Assembly (NCBI GenBank): GCA_012959765.1
Contig: DUCO01000046.1
Coordinates: forward strand, 122,748-186,747
Length of the DNA stretch: 64,000 nt
Origin: Dehalococcoidia bacterium
GTDB taxonomy: Bacteria > Chloroflexota > Dehalococcoidia > Lucifugimonadales > Lucifugimonadaceae
Reading direction: 5' to 3'
Of the stretch, positions 36,094 through 45,797 are shown piece after piece. The notes under the pieces are model-generated. The model was not told the origin of the DNA. It was given only the letters and a program-made list of their open reading frames with translations, and searched no databases. Each line of letters opens with the position of its first letter. Within the stretch, counting starts at the first letter, position 1. The translations under genes and the position numbers were made by a program.

Positions 36094-37662
36094 CTACCCC
36101 GCGTACTCAGGCTCCTCGAACGGATACAGCGGTACTCGGCGGCGCTTGAACTCGAAGGTATCGAGATCGGCCGATGTCACACCGGGGCTGTTCACGATGA
36201 TGATCTCGGCTGCAATCGGCTGGTAAGCCGGTCGAGGCGAACTCACACCTTTGGCGATAACGATCTTGTACTCCTCGGGGTTAATCCCCATCGAATACAT
36301 CTGCTCACGAGCCGTGTTTCCAGATCGCTTAGATGTCAGCAGAATCGTCATGCCATCGATAGTGGTGAAGCGAACCCGCTTGCCATCGTCGTAGAACCGC
36401 CCCCCGCCGTGAGTGGGTCGAGTCTCTTCATATGGACCGTCATCGATAACGGTTACCGTGCCCACAATGTGAACAGGTTTGCCGTGCATGTCGTCGGTTT
36501 TGCCGCCGGCGTCGAGAGCCAGCTCGGCCCCGACTCCAGCCACAACGCAAGCCTCAACCGCCTCTGGATCAGAGATGCTCTGAAGAAGGCCAGTGATGCC
36601 CATTTCTTTGGCAACTTTGAGGATATGAGTCGAGTCGGCCGATGAGCCGCCACCAATGTTGTCGCCAACGTCCATGAGCACGATTGGCCCCAAATGCGAA
36701 TGCTCAGACGGCTCATTTTCCGCAAGAGCAGAACCATCGTCAGGAAGAAAGTTTTCTACACCATCGGGCTTTGGACCAACGTAGCGTTCGATTGCCTGCT
36801 CCAGCGCCTCTTCAATGCTCGGAACCGCCTTATTGAGGTCGATTCGCTTTGTCCACGCCATCTCCGCCATATCTCTGGCGACTTTTTCAGCGAGTTCCAT
36901 ATCGTCGTCGGTGATGGCGATCCACGACATTCCCATCTCTACAACATCGGCGTATGGGTAGCCTTCGGCGATCGACGTATCGAGCACGTTCGGGATTTCG
37001 TTCGCCAGCACGCAATCGTCTACAAGACTTTTCATCGGCTCCTGACCAGTGAACTGCTTGACGATGTTCACGAGCATCGGTGGCATTTCGATGAACTGCA
37101 CAGGCTTGATTTCACCCTTTGCGGCTCGATAAATAAGCTCAGCGGTTTTGCGTCCTCGCAACTTGGTATCGAGATGCGGGCAAGTGCGCCAAACGATGCA
37201 CACGTCGGTATTTGCAACGGTGTCCTTGGAGATATTCGCGTGCATATCGAGAGTGATTCCAACAGGAACGTCGGGCCCAACGACTTCTCTTACGGCGCGA
37301 GTGAACTCGGCGTCCATGTCGGGAAATTCTTCAGAAACTGCGGCACCGTGGTTGGCAATCAGCACCCCATCCCACGGTCCCTGATCTCTCAGCATTCCTA
37401 GCATTTCGATTGAGAGACGATCGTAGGCATCCTTTGTGATGGTTCCGATCGGTCCCGTCCTGCCGTGCATTAGCAACTCGACGTAGAATCCGAGCTCTTC
37501 AGCACCCTGTAAATATCCAGCGATGGTGTGATCAGATGTCGCATATTTATCTGCGATTTGTTGACCCCGCAAAATCCCACTTTTCTCGAACTCCTCGTAA
37601 GTAGCCGGGATGATCGAAAACGTGTTTGTCTCGTGCGAAATGCCGAGAATAGCGAATCTCAT
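36094..37662 (-). CDS. M81 family (MlrC-like) metallopeptidase, paralogue A
   Basis: A 522-residue protein of the M81/MlrC superfamily, named for microcystinase C, which cleaves linearised microcystin. The N-terminal metal site is in GISHETNTFS, with HGAAVSEEFPDMD, TLDMHANIS and the C-terminal-domain segment VLMDVGDNIGGGSSADSTHIL. Length and domain order are normal. It is the second gene of a tandem pair, 24 bp after paralogue B, and very similar to it throughout. The natural substrate outside microcystin degraders is unknown. Peptide or amide hydrolysis is inferred. Confidence 0.88.
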   Translation of the reverse strand: MRFAILGISHETNTFSIIPATYEEFEKSGILRGQQIADKYATSDHTIAGYLQGAEELGFYVELLMHGRTGPIGTITKDAYDRLSIEMLGMLRDQGPWDGVLIANHGAAVSEEFPDMDAEFTRAVREVVGPDVPVGITLDMHANISKDTVANTDVCIVWRTCPHLDTKLRGRKTAELIYRAAKGEIKPVQFIEMPPMLVNIVKQFTGQEPMKSLVDDCVLANEIPNVLDTSIAEGYPYADVVEMGMSWIAITDDDMELAEKVARDMAEMAWTKRIDLNKAVPSIEEALEQAIERYVGPKPDGVENFLPDDGSALAENEPSEHSHLGPIVLMDVGDNIGGGSSADSTHILKVAKEMGITGLLQSISDPEAVEACVVAGVGAELALDAGGKTDDMHGKPVHIVGTVTVIDDGPYEETRPTHGGGRFYDDGKRVRFTTIDGMTILLTSKRSGNTAREQMYSMGINPEEYKIVIAKGVSSPRPAYQPIAAEIIIVNSPGVTSADLDTFEFKRRRVPLYPFEEPEYAG

Positions 37663-37686
37663 TGTTATTTCCTGATTGGTTAGAAC

Positions 37687-39255
37687 CTATCCCGCGTACT
37701 CGGGTTCTTCGAACGGGTAGAGCGGTACTCGGCGGCGCTCGAAGTCAAACGTATCGAGATCGGCTGATGTCACGCCTGGGCTGTTCACGATAATGATCTC
37801 GGCTGCAATCGGCAGATATGCGGGCAGCGGTGAGTTCACACCTTTTGCCACGATGATCTTGTAGTCCTCAAGCTTTATACCCATCGAATACATTTGCTCA
37901 CGTGCTGTGTTTCCTGACCGCTTCGTTGTCAGCACAATCGTAATGCCATCAACGGTGTTGAATCGAACCCGTTGACCATCGTCGTAGAAGCGGAATCCGC
38001 CGTGTGTGGGCCGAGTCTCTTCAAACGTGCCCTCGTCAATTATTTCGACGGTTCCGACAACATGAATTGGTTCACCGTGCATATCGTCGGTGTGCCCACC
38101 AACGTCCAGTGCTAACTCAGCACCAACCCCAGCCGCAACACAGGCTTCGACCGCCTCGGGGTCATAAAGACTTTGCAAATAGCCATCGACGCCCATCTCT
38201 TTTGCCACTTTGAGGATGTGAGTCGAATCGGCAGAAGAACCGCCACCGATATTGTCGCCAACGTCCATGAGCACGATCGGACCCAGATGTGAGTGATCGG
38301 AAGGTTCGGCCTCCGCCAGTGCTGAGCCATCGTCCGGCACGAAGTTTTCAGCGCCTTCTGGTTTTGGACCGACATACCGCTCCTGCGCCTGAGTCAGTGC
38401 TTCTTCTATGCTCGCGACCGGTCTGTTTAGGTCGACACGCTTTGTCCACGCGCTAGTCGCCATATCCTTTGCGGTTGTTTCGGCAAGATCGGCGTCGCCA
38501 TCGGTGATAGCGATCCATGACATGCCCATCTCTTCAACGTCGGAATACGGATATCCCTCAGAGATGGAAGTATCGAGTACGCCGGGAATTTCGTTGGCGG
38601 CGACGCACTCGTCGACAAGCCCTTTCATCGGCTCCTGACCGGTGAACTGCTTGACGATATTGACGAGCATTGGCGGCATTTCGATGAACTGCACCGGGTT
38701 GATTTCGCCCATGGCTGCTCGATAGATGAGTTCAGCGGTTTTGCGACCTCGCACCTTTGTATCCAGATGCGGGCATGTTCGCCACACGATGCAGACGTCG
38801 GTATTGGCAACCGTGGCCTTCGATATGTTTGCGTGCATGTCGAGGGTCGCACCCAGCGGAACATCAGGCCCAACGACCTCTCTAACAGCCCGGGTGAATT
38901 CGCCATCCATATCCGGGAATTCCTCTGACACCGCCGCACCGTGCAGTGCGAGGAGAACACCGTCCCACGGACCCTGATCTCGCAGCATGTTGAGCATTTC
39001 GGTCGAGACACGGTCGTAGGCATCTTTCGTAATCGTGCCGATCGGACCCGTTTGGGCGTACATGAGTGGCACGGCTTCGAATCCCAGCTCGACGGCTCCT
39101 TGGAGGTAGCCGGAGATCGTGTACTCAGACTCTTCATACTCGTCGACCATATCCTGCCCACGCAACAATTTATCGTTCTCAAACTGTTCGTAGGTCGCAG
39201 GAACCAGCGAAAACGTGTTGGTCTCGTGCGAAATGCCGAGAATGGCGAATCTCAT
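37687..39255 (-). CDS. M81 family (MlrC-like) metallopeptidase, paralogue B
   Basis: 522 residues, with the same motifs as its neighbour: GISHETNTFS, LHGAAVSEEFPDMD, LDMHANISKATV, and VLMDVGDNIGGGSSADSTH. The two copies align end to end without large gaps, and even share the C-terminal FERRRVPLYPFEEPEYAG/FKRRRVPLYPF ending, so this is a tandem duplication that has since diverged. ATG 39255 gives the same N-terminus as the paralogue; ATG 39258 adds one Met. It is followed by paralogue A on the same transcript. Confidence 0.88.
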   Translation of the reverse strand: MRFAILGISHETNTFSLVPATYEQFENDKLLRGQDMVDEYEESEYTISGYLQGAVELGFEAVPLMYAQTGPIGTITKDAYDRVSTEMLNMLRDQGPWDGVLLALHGAAVSEEFPDMDGEFTRAVREVVGPDVPLGATLDMHANISKATVANTDVCIVWRTCPHLDTKVRGRKTAELIYRAAMGEINPVQFIEMPPMLVNIVKQFTGQEPMKGLVDECVAANEIPGVLDTSISEGYPYSDVEEMGMSWIAITDGDADLAETTAKDMATSAWTKRVDLNRPVASIEEALTQAQERYVGPKPEGAENFVPDDGSALAEAEPSDHSHLGPIVLMDVGDNIGGGSSADSTHILKVAKEMGVDGYLQSLYDPEAVEACVAAGVGAELALDVGGHTDDMHGEPIHVVGTVEIIDEGTFEETRPTHGGFRFYDDGQRVRFNTVDGITIVLTTKRSGNTAREQMYSMGIKLEDYKIIVAKGVNSPLPAYLPIAAEIIIVNSPGVTSADLDTFDFERRRVPLYPFEEPEYAG

Positions 39256-39291
39256 CATGAACTCCGGGTTTTTTAAATCGGCCAGTGGCCG

Positions 39292-40086
39292 TTAATCGTC
39301 AATTGGTCGAGATAATACCTCGACCCACGTCGGTTTGAACCCGGCTGCGAGGGCAGTTCGCATCGAAGGAATGTTTGAAGCCGATGTTCCGTAATAGGGC
39401 AATTTACCTTCATCGAGCACGGCTTCTGCGACCGCTGAAGTAAGTGCTGGTGCGATACCTCGACCCTGATGCTCGGGTGCAACGTCGATGCCCAGCTGCC
39501 ACATGAAGGGTGAATCGGCCGAAGCCCCACAAACTCCAACTATCTCGCCGTCACGTTCTGCGATAGCGGCGATCATGGTTGGTCGCGCAGTCATCGTAGG
39601 GTCTTTGTAGATAGCGTTGTGCCACTGAGCACGCTGACCGATGCTGTCGGCGCCTTCCTGTCCAACCACTCTCACCGAGTAGCCGTCGGGCGCTTCGACG
39701 TGCGTGACCGTGCTGTGTGAGACGGCGAAACGAGGGAATGGACCGTAAAGCATCAGTCCTTCGGGACGTACAAGATCGGCCATTTTCCCCATGCGATCGG
39801 GCATGAACAGCTCGTCTCTCGTGGTTCGCGGCTTTGGTGCGAATACCTCTTCGGCCCACAGCAGATGAGGTTCGTCGACGCACACGATTCCGCCAATACC
39901 CAGCGATGCGATGCCGATTTTTCCGGGGTGCGGATCGAACAATCGGTGAGCGGGATTTTCGTGCGAATCGGGCTGGCGAACTGAGATATGGACCTGTCCA
40001 TCGGTGAGATCCGATTCCGTGCACGCAAGCTCGGCGCAAAGCATCGCAATTACGGTCTCTCGAATATCCTGCAGAGTCTCGATCAT
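39292..40086 (-). CDS. GNAT family N-acetyltransferase
   Basis: About 264 residues. The C-terminal half is a GNAT domain with the acetyl-CoA loop EHQGRGIAPALTSAVAEAVL, then YYGTSASNIPSMRTALAAGF. The N-terminal half has no clear signature. The long two-part architecture is shared with the gene at 52339..53154. ATG 40086 (MIETLQDIRETV) is preferred, since purine-rich GGGCGAAGA lies before it. It sits between amidase and M81 genes on the same strand, perhaps one catabolic operon. The acceptor is unknown. Confidence 0.78.
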   Translation of the reverse strand: MIETLQDIRETVIAMLCAELACTESDLTDGQVHISVRQPDSHENPAHRLFDPHPGKIGIASLGIGGIVCVDEPHLLWAEEVFAPKPRTTRDELFMPDRMGKMADLVRPEGLMLYGPFPRFAVSHSTVTHVEAPDGYSVRVVGQEGADSIGQRAQWHNAIYKDPTMTARPTMIAAIAERDGEIVGVCGASADSPFMWQLGIDVAPEHQGRGIAPALTSAVAEAVLDEGKLPYYGTSASNIPSMRTALAAGFKPTWVEVLSRPIDD

Positions 40087-40154
40087 TCTTCGCCCAACCC
40101 CAAATTTCACTATTGGCTTATGCGCCTTTGACTCAAGCAATCATATCGTTGTGA

Positions 40155-41546
40155 TCAAATCGAGGGAGCCAGGCTGCTCCAATCGGTTGCCAGATCGTAG
40201 GCGTGCGACAGTTGGAGAAGCGAGAGATCGTCGTGCAATTCTCCAGTGAGCATTGCGCCAACTGGTATGCCTGCCTCGCCGAATCCCGCTGGAAGGCTTA
40301 TCGATGGATGACCCGATATGTTGAACGGAGCGGTGTAGCAGGCGTTGATACCCCGCGAATGCTCGCCGGGTCGGCGTGATCGTTCTGCAGTTGCGAACGG
40401 CGATGTTGGAGTCGCTATTGCTTTGAGATTCTGGTCTTGAAGCAGTTTCGAGAAATAACGCTTGAACGCCCGCCCTACGTCTCCAGCGTTGATCAGATCG
40501 GTCGATGACATGAACGCTCCTTGGAGCAGGTTCACGCGGGACTGGGGGCCATAAGTATCCCAATCGGTTTTGACGGTTTTTTGGTGTCGCTGGTAAGAAT
40601 TGGAAAATAGAGTAAGAAAGGTTGCGGCGCGGGCTTCAGCCATTCCCTGCAGGTCGATATCGACCAGTTCACACCCCAACTCTTCGAGTTTTGTCAGGAA
40701 TATTTCGAACCCCTTCATCACCTCGGGTTCGTTTGGCGCAGATTCGATGAACGCTCGCGGAACGCCGATTCTCCAGCCGTTCACATCGGCATCGATATTG
40801 GCGACGTATTCAGGAACATCACCCGCCCAGCTCAGATCGTCGGCTGGCTCGTGCCCTACCATCGATTCGAGCATCATCGCTGTATCGAGTGCCGTGAACC
40901 CAAGCGGGCATATCTCGCTGTGTTCGCTGCGGCCTACGCCAGTTCGACTCACCAGTCCATGAGTGGGCTTGATTCCGTACAGGTTGTGCGCACCAGCCGG
41001 CAGTCGAACGCTTCCTCCTCCATCGACCCCGACGGTTGCACTCGCCATTCGAGCGGCCGCGGCAGCGCCGGAGCCACTTGAGGAGCCAACCGACATTCGT
41101 TCAGGGTTCCACGGGTTCCATGGTGGAGGGTTTAGATCCGACTCTGTGGGACGAGAGAAAAACTCGTTCAGGTTGGTTTTGCCGATGACGATTGCTCCTG
41201 CTTTCTTCAGACGGGTAACAACCGGCGGATCATCTTCGGGCACGCGCTCCTCGAACAGGCGAGAGTTTATTGTCCAAGGAATTCCTTTCGCGGGGATGGC
41301 GTCTTTTAGACCTATTGTCACGCCCGCCAATGGGCCAGGATTTTCGCCTCTGGCCAGAGCGGCATCTATCCTGGTGGCTTGTTCCAAAGCACCTTCGGGA
41401 TCGACAGCAATGAATGAGTTCAGCTGAGGATTGAGTTTTGAAATCTGATCGAGATGAGCCTGAACTAACTCTACGGAAGTAATTGAGCCTTCACGTATGA
41501 GCCGAGCCTGCTCGGAGAGAGCGAGGAAGTGAGGGGCATCGACCAT
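40155..41546 (-). CDS. Amidase signature family hydrolase
   Basis: A 463-residue amidase signature enzyme. The Ser-cisSer-Lys triad is visible: Lys in GVTIGLKDAIPAKGIPW, cis-Ser in SVGSSSGSGAAAAARM, and the nucleophile Ser in GVDGGGSVRLPAG. The signature normally reads GTDTGGSIR. The C-terminal half has the usual ISGHPSISLPAGFGEAGIPVGA. It is related to GatA, allophanate hydrolase AtzF and other amide hydrolases; substrate unknown. Its ATG overlaps the stop of the small upstream gene (TAATG), implying coupling with a small partner subunit, as in GatCA or AtzG-AtzF. Confidence 0.9.
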   Translation of the reverse strand: MVDAPHFLALSEQARLIREGSITSVELVQAHLDQISKLNPQLNSFIAVDPEGALEQATRIDAALARGENPGPLAGVTIGLKDAIPAKGIPWTINSRLFEERVPEDDPPVVTRLKKAGAIVIGKTNLNEFFSRPTESDLNPPPWNPWNPERMSVGSSSGSGAAAAARMASATVGVDGGGSVRLPAGAHNLYGIKPTHGLVSRTGVGRSEHSEICPLGFTALDTAMMLESMVGHEPADDLSWAGDVPEYVANIDADVNGWRIGVPRAFIESAPNEPEVMKGFEIFLTKLEELGCELVDIDLQGMAEARAATFLTLFSNSYQRHQKTVKTDWDTYGPQSRVNLLQGAFMSSTDLINAGDVGRAFKRYFSKLLQDQNLKAIATPTSPFATAERSRRPGEHSRGINACYTAPFNISGHPSISLPAGFGEAGIPVGAMLTGELHDDLSLLQLSHAYDLATDWSSLAPSI

Positions 41547-41743
41547 TACGCATCACCATCCATGTTTCGGGACATCTTTGTCACGTCGATCTCGTCGCCT
41601 AGCTCTGGCATGAGGCTTTCCATGAGATCGCAGTACTCCCTGACGCCGTTGACCAGGTTGATTAGTGGTTCGATGTCGTCGTCTGTAACGGGTGCTATCT
41701 GGTGAGCTCGAGCAATTACCTGCTCGTCGGTTCGATATTCCAT
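41546..41743 (-). CDS. Small probable partner of the amidase
   Basis: A 65-residue, acidic, mostly helical protein (PLINLVNGVREYCDLMESLMPEL). It overlaps the amidase start by one base as TAATG. Size, helix content and position recall GatC or AtzG-like small subunits that wrap around amidase-signature enzymes. This is inference from context, not from a motif. The start ATG at 41743 is the only one that gives a full helix. Confidence 0.6.
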   Translation of the reverse strand: MEYRTDEQVIARAHQIAPVTDDDIEPLINLVNGVREYCDLMESLMPELGDEIDVTKMSRNMDGDA

Positions 41744-41837
41744 GCGTCGATTGATCCTCTTTTGGTCTGGGGGCTGAATCTTACTCCGGGTAAGATATCG
41801 CCGAGCCGTCGGTGATACATCAATAAGGATTCATAAA

Positions 41838-43535
41838 TTGCGAACTAGCTCATCAATCGTTCGACATGAAGAAATTTCTGCAGACTCGGGAATGGTTGTT
41901 GCTCAGCACGTTACCGCTGCCGAAATAGGCGTTGAGGTGTTGCAACGCGGCGGAAATGCTGTCGATGCAGCGATCACCACGGCGTTTGCCACCGGGGTTT
42001 TGCTACCAATCTGGAACGGCGTTGGCGGTGGCGGCGTGATGACCGTGCATCTCGATGGCGGTGGCGGTGGAACGGTCGACTTCGGAATGCAGGCTCCGGG
42101 TGCTGCTCGTGCCGACATGTATGAGCTCGAAGAGGAGCAAGACGTGCAGGGCCCTTCTCGCCGGTTCTCGTGGATGAAGGTGAAAAACAACGCAAACGTC
42201 GAGGGCTATACGTCGATTGCCATTCCCGGAACGATGGCGGGCCTAACTACCGCACTCGAAAAGTGGGGCACCATCGATCTCGATCAGGCGGTCGCCCCTG
42301 CGGTGAAACTGGCTCGAGAGGGCTTCCCGTTATCCAGAACCACGGCTCTAGCGATGGCCGAAAAGCATGCGCTGTTGTCACGGTTCGATGCGACCAAGCC
42401 GATCTATCTCAATAACGGCTCGCCACTCAGGGTAGGAGCGAACTTCGTTCAAACCGAACACGCCGAAACACTTGAGCGGCTGGGTCGCAACGGTGCTTCC
42501 GAGTTGTACGGCGGCGAGACCGGGGCAAGAATCGTCGACGACGTCGAAAAGAACGGCGGGTATCTGCGGCTGTCTGACCTTGAGCAGTACCAGGCGATAG
42601 TCCACGAACAACCGTTAGCGGGAACGTACAGAGGACTCGGCGTCTCGGGCGTAACCGGACCATGTGCCGGCCCAACCGTGTTCGAAATCTTGAATATATT
42701 GAGCAATTTCGATCTCGCCGGAATGGGACACGGAACCCCCAACTTCTTGCACACACTGATCGAAGCGGTGAAGCTGGCTGCGGTAGACAGGTTCAACTTC
42801 ATGGGCGATCCCGCTGTTTACGGCTTTCCGATCGATGTTCTGGCCGATCCCGAGTACGCAAAAAGCCGTGTAAGTGAGATCGACCCGACCCACGCACAAG
42901 AATTCACTGCTGGCGATCCGTGGTCGTTCGCGGACACCGCAAAACCAACCGGATTCCCAGGGCAGGCAGGTGCAGCTCCTGACGACGGCACAACCTCTCT
43001 CACTACCGCCGATAAAGACGGCAACATGGTCGCTCTGACGCAGACGAATCTTGGGTTTAGCGGAGTGGTGAACCCGGGTGTTGGGGTGATGATGAACAAT
43101 GCAATGGGCTGGTCGGCTCCGATGCCGGGCACGGTGAATTCAATCGCAGCGTATGCGCGAGCACTGAACAACATGACACCGATGATTCTCCACGAAAACG
43201 GCCGCGCTGTGATGGCGATAGGAGGCTCGGGAGGTCGGCGAATCTGGCCAGCGGTGGTTCAGACAATAGTGAACAGAGTCGACTTTGGAATGGGTCTACA
43301 GGAAGCGGTTGAGCAGCCGAGAATCCACGTTGAATCCGACGATTCGGTTATAAATCCAGCGTTTGGTGATGACGTTCTCGCAGAGTTGGCCAAAAGAGGG
43401 CACAAGTACAGCCTTCCCCCGAAGGAGTTCATGCTGTGGCCGTTCTCAGAACCAAACGGAATCATTCGAGACAACGGCGTTTGGAAGAGCGGAGTTAACC
43501 CCCAAACAAAACCAACTCACGCGGCCGGGTACTGA
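41838..43535 (+). CDS. ggt: Gamma-glutamyltransferase family protein
   Basis: A 565-residue Ntn hydrolase that matures by self-cleavage. The catalytic Thr is T385 in DDGTTSLTTADKDGN, which aligns with the conserved TT...DKDGN of the small-subunit start. The N-terminal signature is GMVVAQHVTAAEIGVEVLQRGGNAVDAA. GGSGGRRIWPAVVQTIVN near the C-terminus matches the family GSPGG oxyanion loop with changes. It acts on gamma-glutamyl amides or related amide bonds. No signal peptide is visible, unlike E. coli periplasmic Ggt, so it may be a cytoplasmic acylase-like member. The start is TTG 41838. Confidence 0.87.
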   Translation: MRTSSSIVRHEEISADSGMVVAQHVTAAEIGVEVLQRGGNAVDAAITTAFATGVLLPIWNGVGGGGVMTVHLDGGGGGTVDFGMQAPGAARADMYELEEEQDVQGPSRRFSWMKVKNNANVEGYTSIAIPGTMAGLTTALEKWGTIDLDQAVAPAVKLAREGFPLSRTTALAMAEKHALLSRFDATKPIYLNNGSPLRVGANFVQTEHAETLERLGRNGASELYGGETGARIVDDVEKNGGYLRLSDLEQYQAIVHEQPLAGTYRGLGVSGVTGPCAGPTVFEILNILSNFDLAGMGHGTPNFLHTLIEAVKLAAVDRFNFMGDPAVYGFPIDVLADPEYAKSRVSEIDPTHAQEFTAGDPWSFADTAKPTGFPGQAGAAPDDGTTSLTTADKDGNMVALTQTNLGFSGVVNPGVGVMMNNAMGWSAPMPGTVNSIAAYARALNNMTPMILHENGRAVMAIGGSGGRRIWPAVVQTIVNRVDFGMGLQEAVEQPRIHVESDDSVINPAFGDDVLAELAKRGHKYSLPPKEFMLWPFSEPNGIIRDNGVWKSGVNPQTKPTHAAGY

Positions 43536-43571
43536 GTCGGCAACGCAGCGCAGTAAACACGAAAGAATCAA

Positions 43572-44345
43572 ATGGCAAACGGAAAACTTGAAGGCAAGGT
43601 GGCGCTCATTACCGGTGCAGGATCCGGCATTGGCGCTGCAACGGCACGCCTCATGGCAGCTGAAGGAGCTTCCATCGCGGTGACCGGTATTCCGCAAGAC
43701 GGTGTAATTGCCGTAGCCGCCGAAATCACCGCTTCCGGTGGGCGAGCCATAGCGATTTCAACCGATGTATCCGATCCTGATCAGGTCGAAGTCGCCGTTG
43801 CGCAAACTGTTGAATCGTTTGGCCGACTCGACATCATCGTGCCGAACGCCGGGATTCAGATGCACAACGAAGACCGCAATCTCCATGAACTTCCCGAAGA
43901 GGTCTGGGACCGCACCCACGATGTGAACTACAAGGGGCAGTACTTCGCCTGCAAGTACGGTCTGGCGCAGATGGTGAAGCAGGGCGAAGGTGGCGTGGTG
44001 ATCATCGTCGCATCGGTGACTGCTCTTACGGGAACAACGCCAAACGTGTCCTACTCAACAGGTAAGACCGGGCTTGTGGGTCTGGCGCGTCACATAGCGG
44101 TTCACTACGGCGATCAGGGAATCCGAGCCAACAGCATCTGTCCGGGGGCACTGGAGCGAACGCCTGATCACGACGATCACCCGGATCCCGAAGGTCGGGA
44201 AGCCACGGTCGTGAACAGGGTGCCGTTGAACAGACTCGGCACGCCCGAAGACATCGCCCCGTTCATCACGTTCCTGGCGACCGATGATGCCTCATACGCC
44301 ACCGGAGCAAACTTCGTAATCGACGGCGGCCTGACGGTTATCTAA
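43572..44345 (+). CDS. Short-chain dehydrogenase/reductase
   Basis: A 257-residue classical SDR. It has the cofactor motif TGAGSGIGAATA (about 14-25), NAG in VPNAGIQMHN, catalytic Ser in VIIVASVTAL, and Tyr/Lys in YSTGKTG (YxxxK). The C-terminal FVIDGGLTVI is typical. The Asp after strand 2 is absent (AVTGIPQDG), so the NAD/NADP preference is open. It lies 36 bp after ggt on the same strand and is probably co-transcribed. The substrate is unknown. Confidence 0.9.
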   Translation: MANGKLEGKVALITGAGSGIGAATARLMAAEGASIAVTGIPQDGVIAVAAEITASGGRAIAISTDVSDPDQVEVAVAQTVESFGRLDIIVPNAGIQMHNEDRNLHELPEEVWDRTHDVNYKGQYFACKYGLAQMVKQGEGGVVIIVASVTALTGTTPNVSYSTGKTGLVGLARHIAVHYGDQGIRANSICPGALERTPDHDDHPDPEGREATVVNRVPLNRLGTPEDIAPFITFLATDDASYATGANFVIDGGLTVI

Positions 44346-44360
44346 ACGTGCCACTGGCAC

Positions 44361-44515
44361 TTAGTCAGATATCTCCACGCCGCCCATGAATACTCGGCCG
44401 TCTATCGCGTCAGGGTTGAACCGGCTCGGTCACCCTCTGCTGCGTCTGGGCGATTGTCCGATATGTCGCCCATCGTCACGTCAGCGGTCACTACTAACTG
44501 CCAGTCGTTTGCCAA
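44361..44515 (-). pseudogene. Small protein gene with a probable frameshift
   Basis: A TTG at 44515 with AAGGAG 7 nt upstream opens a 37-codon frame (MANDWQLVVTADVTMGDISD...) ending at TAG 44402..44404. A frame shifted by one position near 44440 continues as FNPDAIDGRVFMGGVEISD and stops at 44361..44363. The strong Shine-Dalgarno and protein-like continuation suggest a ~51-residue protein with one indel. No family is known. Confidence 0.4.
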
Positions 44516-44614
44516 TCGATTACTCCTTGTTTATTAATATCTAAGTTCAAAAGTTTTATGATTAGCCTTCGGTCACGCTATTCAGATCCCAAACCCCGGT
44601 CACCAGGTGCAGCA

Positions 44615-44654
44615 CAAGTAATCGCGGCAATGCCGCCATTGCCGCGATTACTTG
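44615..44654. repeat. Perfect 18-bp inverted repeat with 4-nt loop
   Basis: CAAGTAATCGCGGCAATG (44615..44632) and its exact complement (44637..44654) are separated by CCGC. It has no T-run on either side, so it is not a standard terminator. It sits about 58 bp upstream of the first Ldh gene and would be in that gene's 5' leader or promoter. Confidence 0.85.
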
Positions 44655-44711
44655 GGTATATGGTTGCCACTTCAACCCGGCCTGCCACCTGCACTAAAAG
44701 GAATCGCCCTA

Positions 44712-45797
44712 ATGCTCGAACGCTTCAAGGTTCCAGAAAAAGACCGTGTTTATGTTCCGCAGGAGCGGATGCGAGCTGTGATCGAGGTGATGTTCAGGCA
44801 CAACGGAGTATCGCCCGAAGATGCCGAAATATCTGCCGATGTGCTGATGAAGAACGACCTTCGCGGCAACGAGTCACACGGCGTCTCGAACGGCATGCAG
44901 CGTTACGTTCGCGAGTACAGCGCCGAGAAGATCAACCCGACTCCCACGTACAAGGTGATTCGCGAATCGAAGACGACTATGACAGTCGATGCTGATATGG
45001 CGCTCGGCACACATATTGGCCCATGGGCGATGCAGCAGGCGATCGACAGGGCGAAGGAGTTCGGTATGGCGGCGGTGGCTGTGATCAACTCGGGTCACCT
45101 TGCAGGCTGCGGTTACTACGCGATGATGGCTGCCGATCAGGGCATGATCGGGCACTGTATGACGGCCGGAAACACTCTTTCAACTGTGCCAACTTTCGGG
45201 TCGAGACCGGTCATGGGCACGAACCCGGTCGCGTGGGCTGCGCCCGCACGAAAAATGCCGCCGTTTCTTTTCGATATCGCAACGTCTCAAGTAGCCGGAA
45301 ATAAACTCGGCCTCGCCCGACGAACCGGAGCGAAACTCGAACCCGGGTGGATCACCGATTCCGAAGGCACGCCGATCATGGAGCCGGTCGATACACCTCC
45401 GGCAGGCGAGTACTTCATGCTGCCGTTCGGGGGCACCCGAGAGAACGGGTCGCACAAGGGCTACGGCCTCGCTCTCATGAACGAAATTATCTGCAACGAG
45501 TTATCTGGATTTGGACCGGGACCGGTGCACGGCATCCCGGGTGGCCACTTTTTCCAGGCGTACGACATCGAGGCGTTCACCGACACCGAAAAATTCCTCG
45601 ATGACATGGACTCCTTGCTTCAGTACATCGTCGATGTGCCGCCCGCCAAAGGCCACGAACGAGTCTTGTACGCGGGTCTTAAAGAAGACGAAGAGGAGAA
45701 GGCGCGCATGAAAGACGGAATTCCGTACCACTCCGACGTCATCGACTGGTTCGAGTCTTACTGCGCCGAAGCCGGCATCGACTGCGACCTGCGGTAA
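44712..45797 (+). CDS. Ldh family (malate/L-lactate-type) oxidoreductase, copy 1
   Basis: A 361-residue member of the family of sulfolactate, malate and ureidoglycolate dehydrogenases, which has a non-Rossmann NAD(P) fold. Visible features are RNDLRGNESHGV-type active-site sequence (NDLRGNESHGVSN), the NSGHLAGCGYYAMMA segment, MGTNPVAWAAP, FDIATSQVAGNKL and the GSHKGYGLALMNEI cofactor region. ATG 44712 has AAAAGGA 8 nt upstream. It is nearly the same length as copy 2 and highly similar. It would oxidise a 2-hydroxyacid or related compound; which one is not determinable. Confidence 0.9.
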   Translation: MLERFKVPEKDRVYVPQERMRAVIEVMFRHNGVSPEDAEISADVLMKNDLRGNESHGVSNGMQRYVREYSAEKINPTPTYKVIRESKTTMTVDADMALGTHIGPWAMQQAIDRAKEFGMAAVAVINSGHLAGCGYYAMMAADQGMIGHCMTAGNTLSTVPTFGSRPVMGTNPVAWAAPARKMPPFLFDIATSQVAGNKLGLARRTGAKLEPGWITDSEGTPIMEPVDTPPAGEYFMLPFGGTRENGSHKGYGLALMNEIICNELSGFGPGPVHGIPGGHFFQAYDIEAFTDTEKFLDDMDSLLQYIVDVPPAKGHERVLYAGLKEDEEEKARMKDGIPYHSDVIDWFESYCAEAGIDCDLR

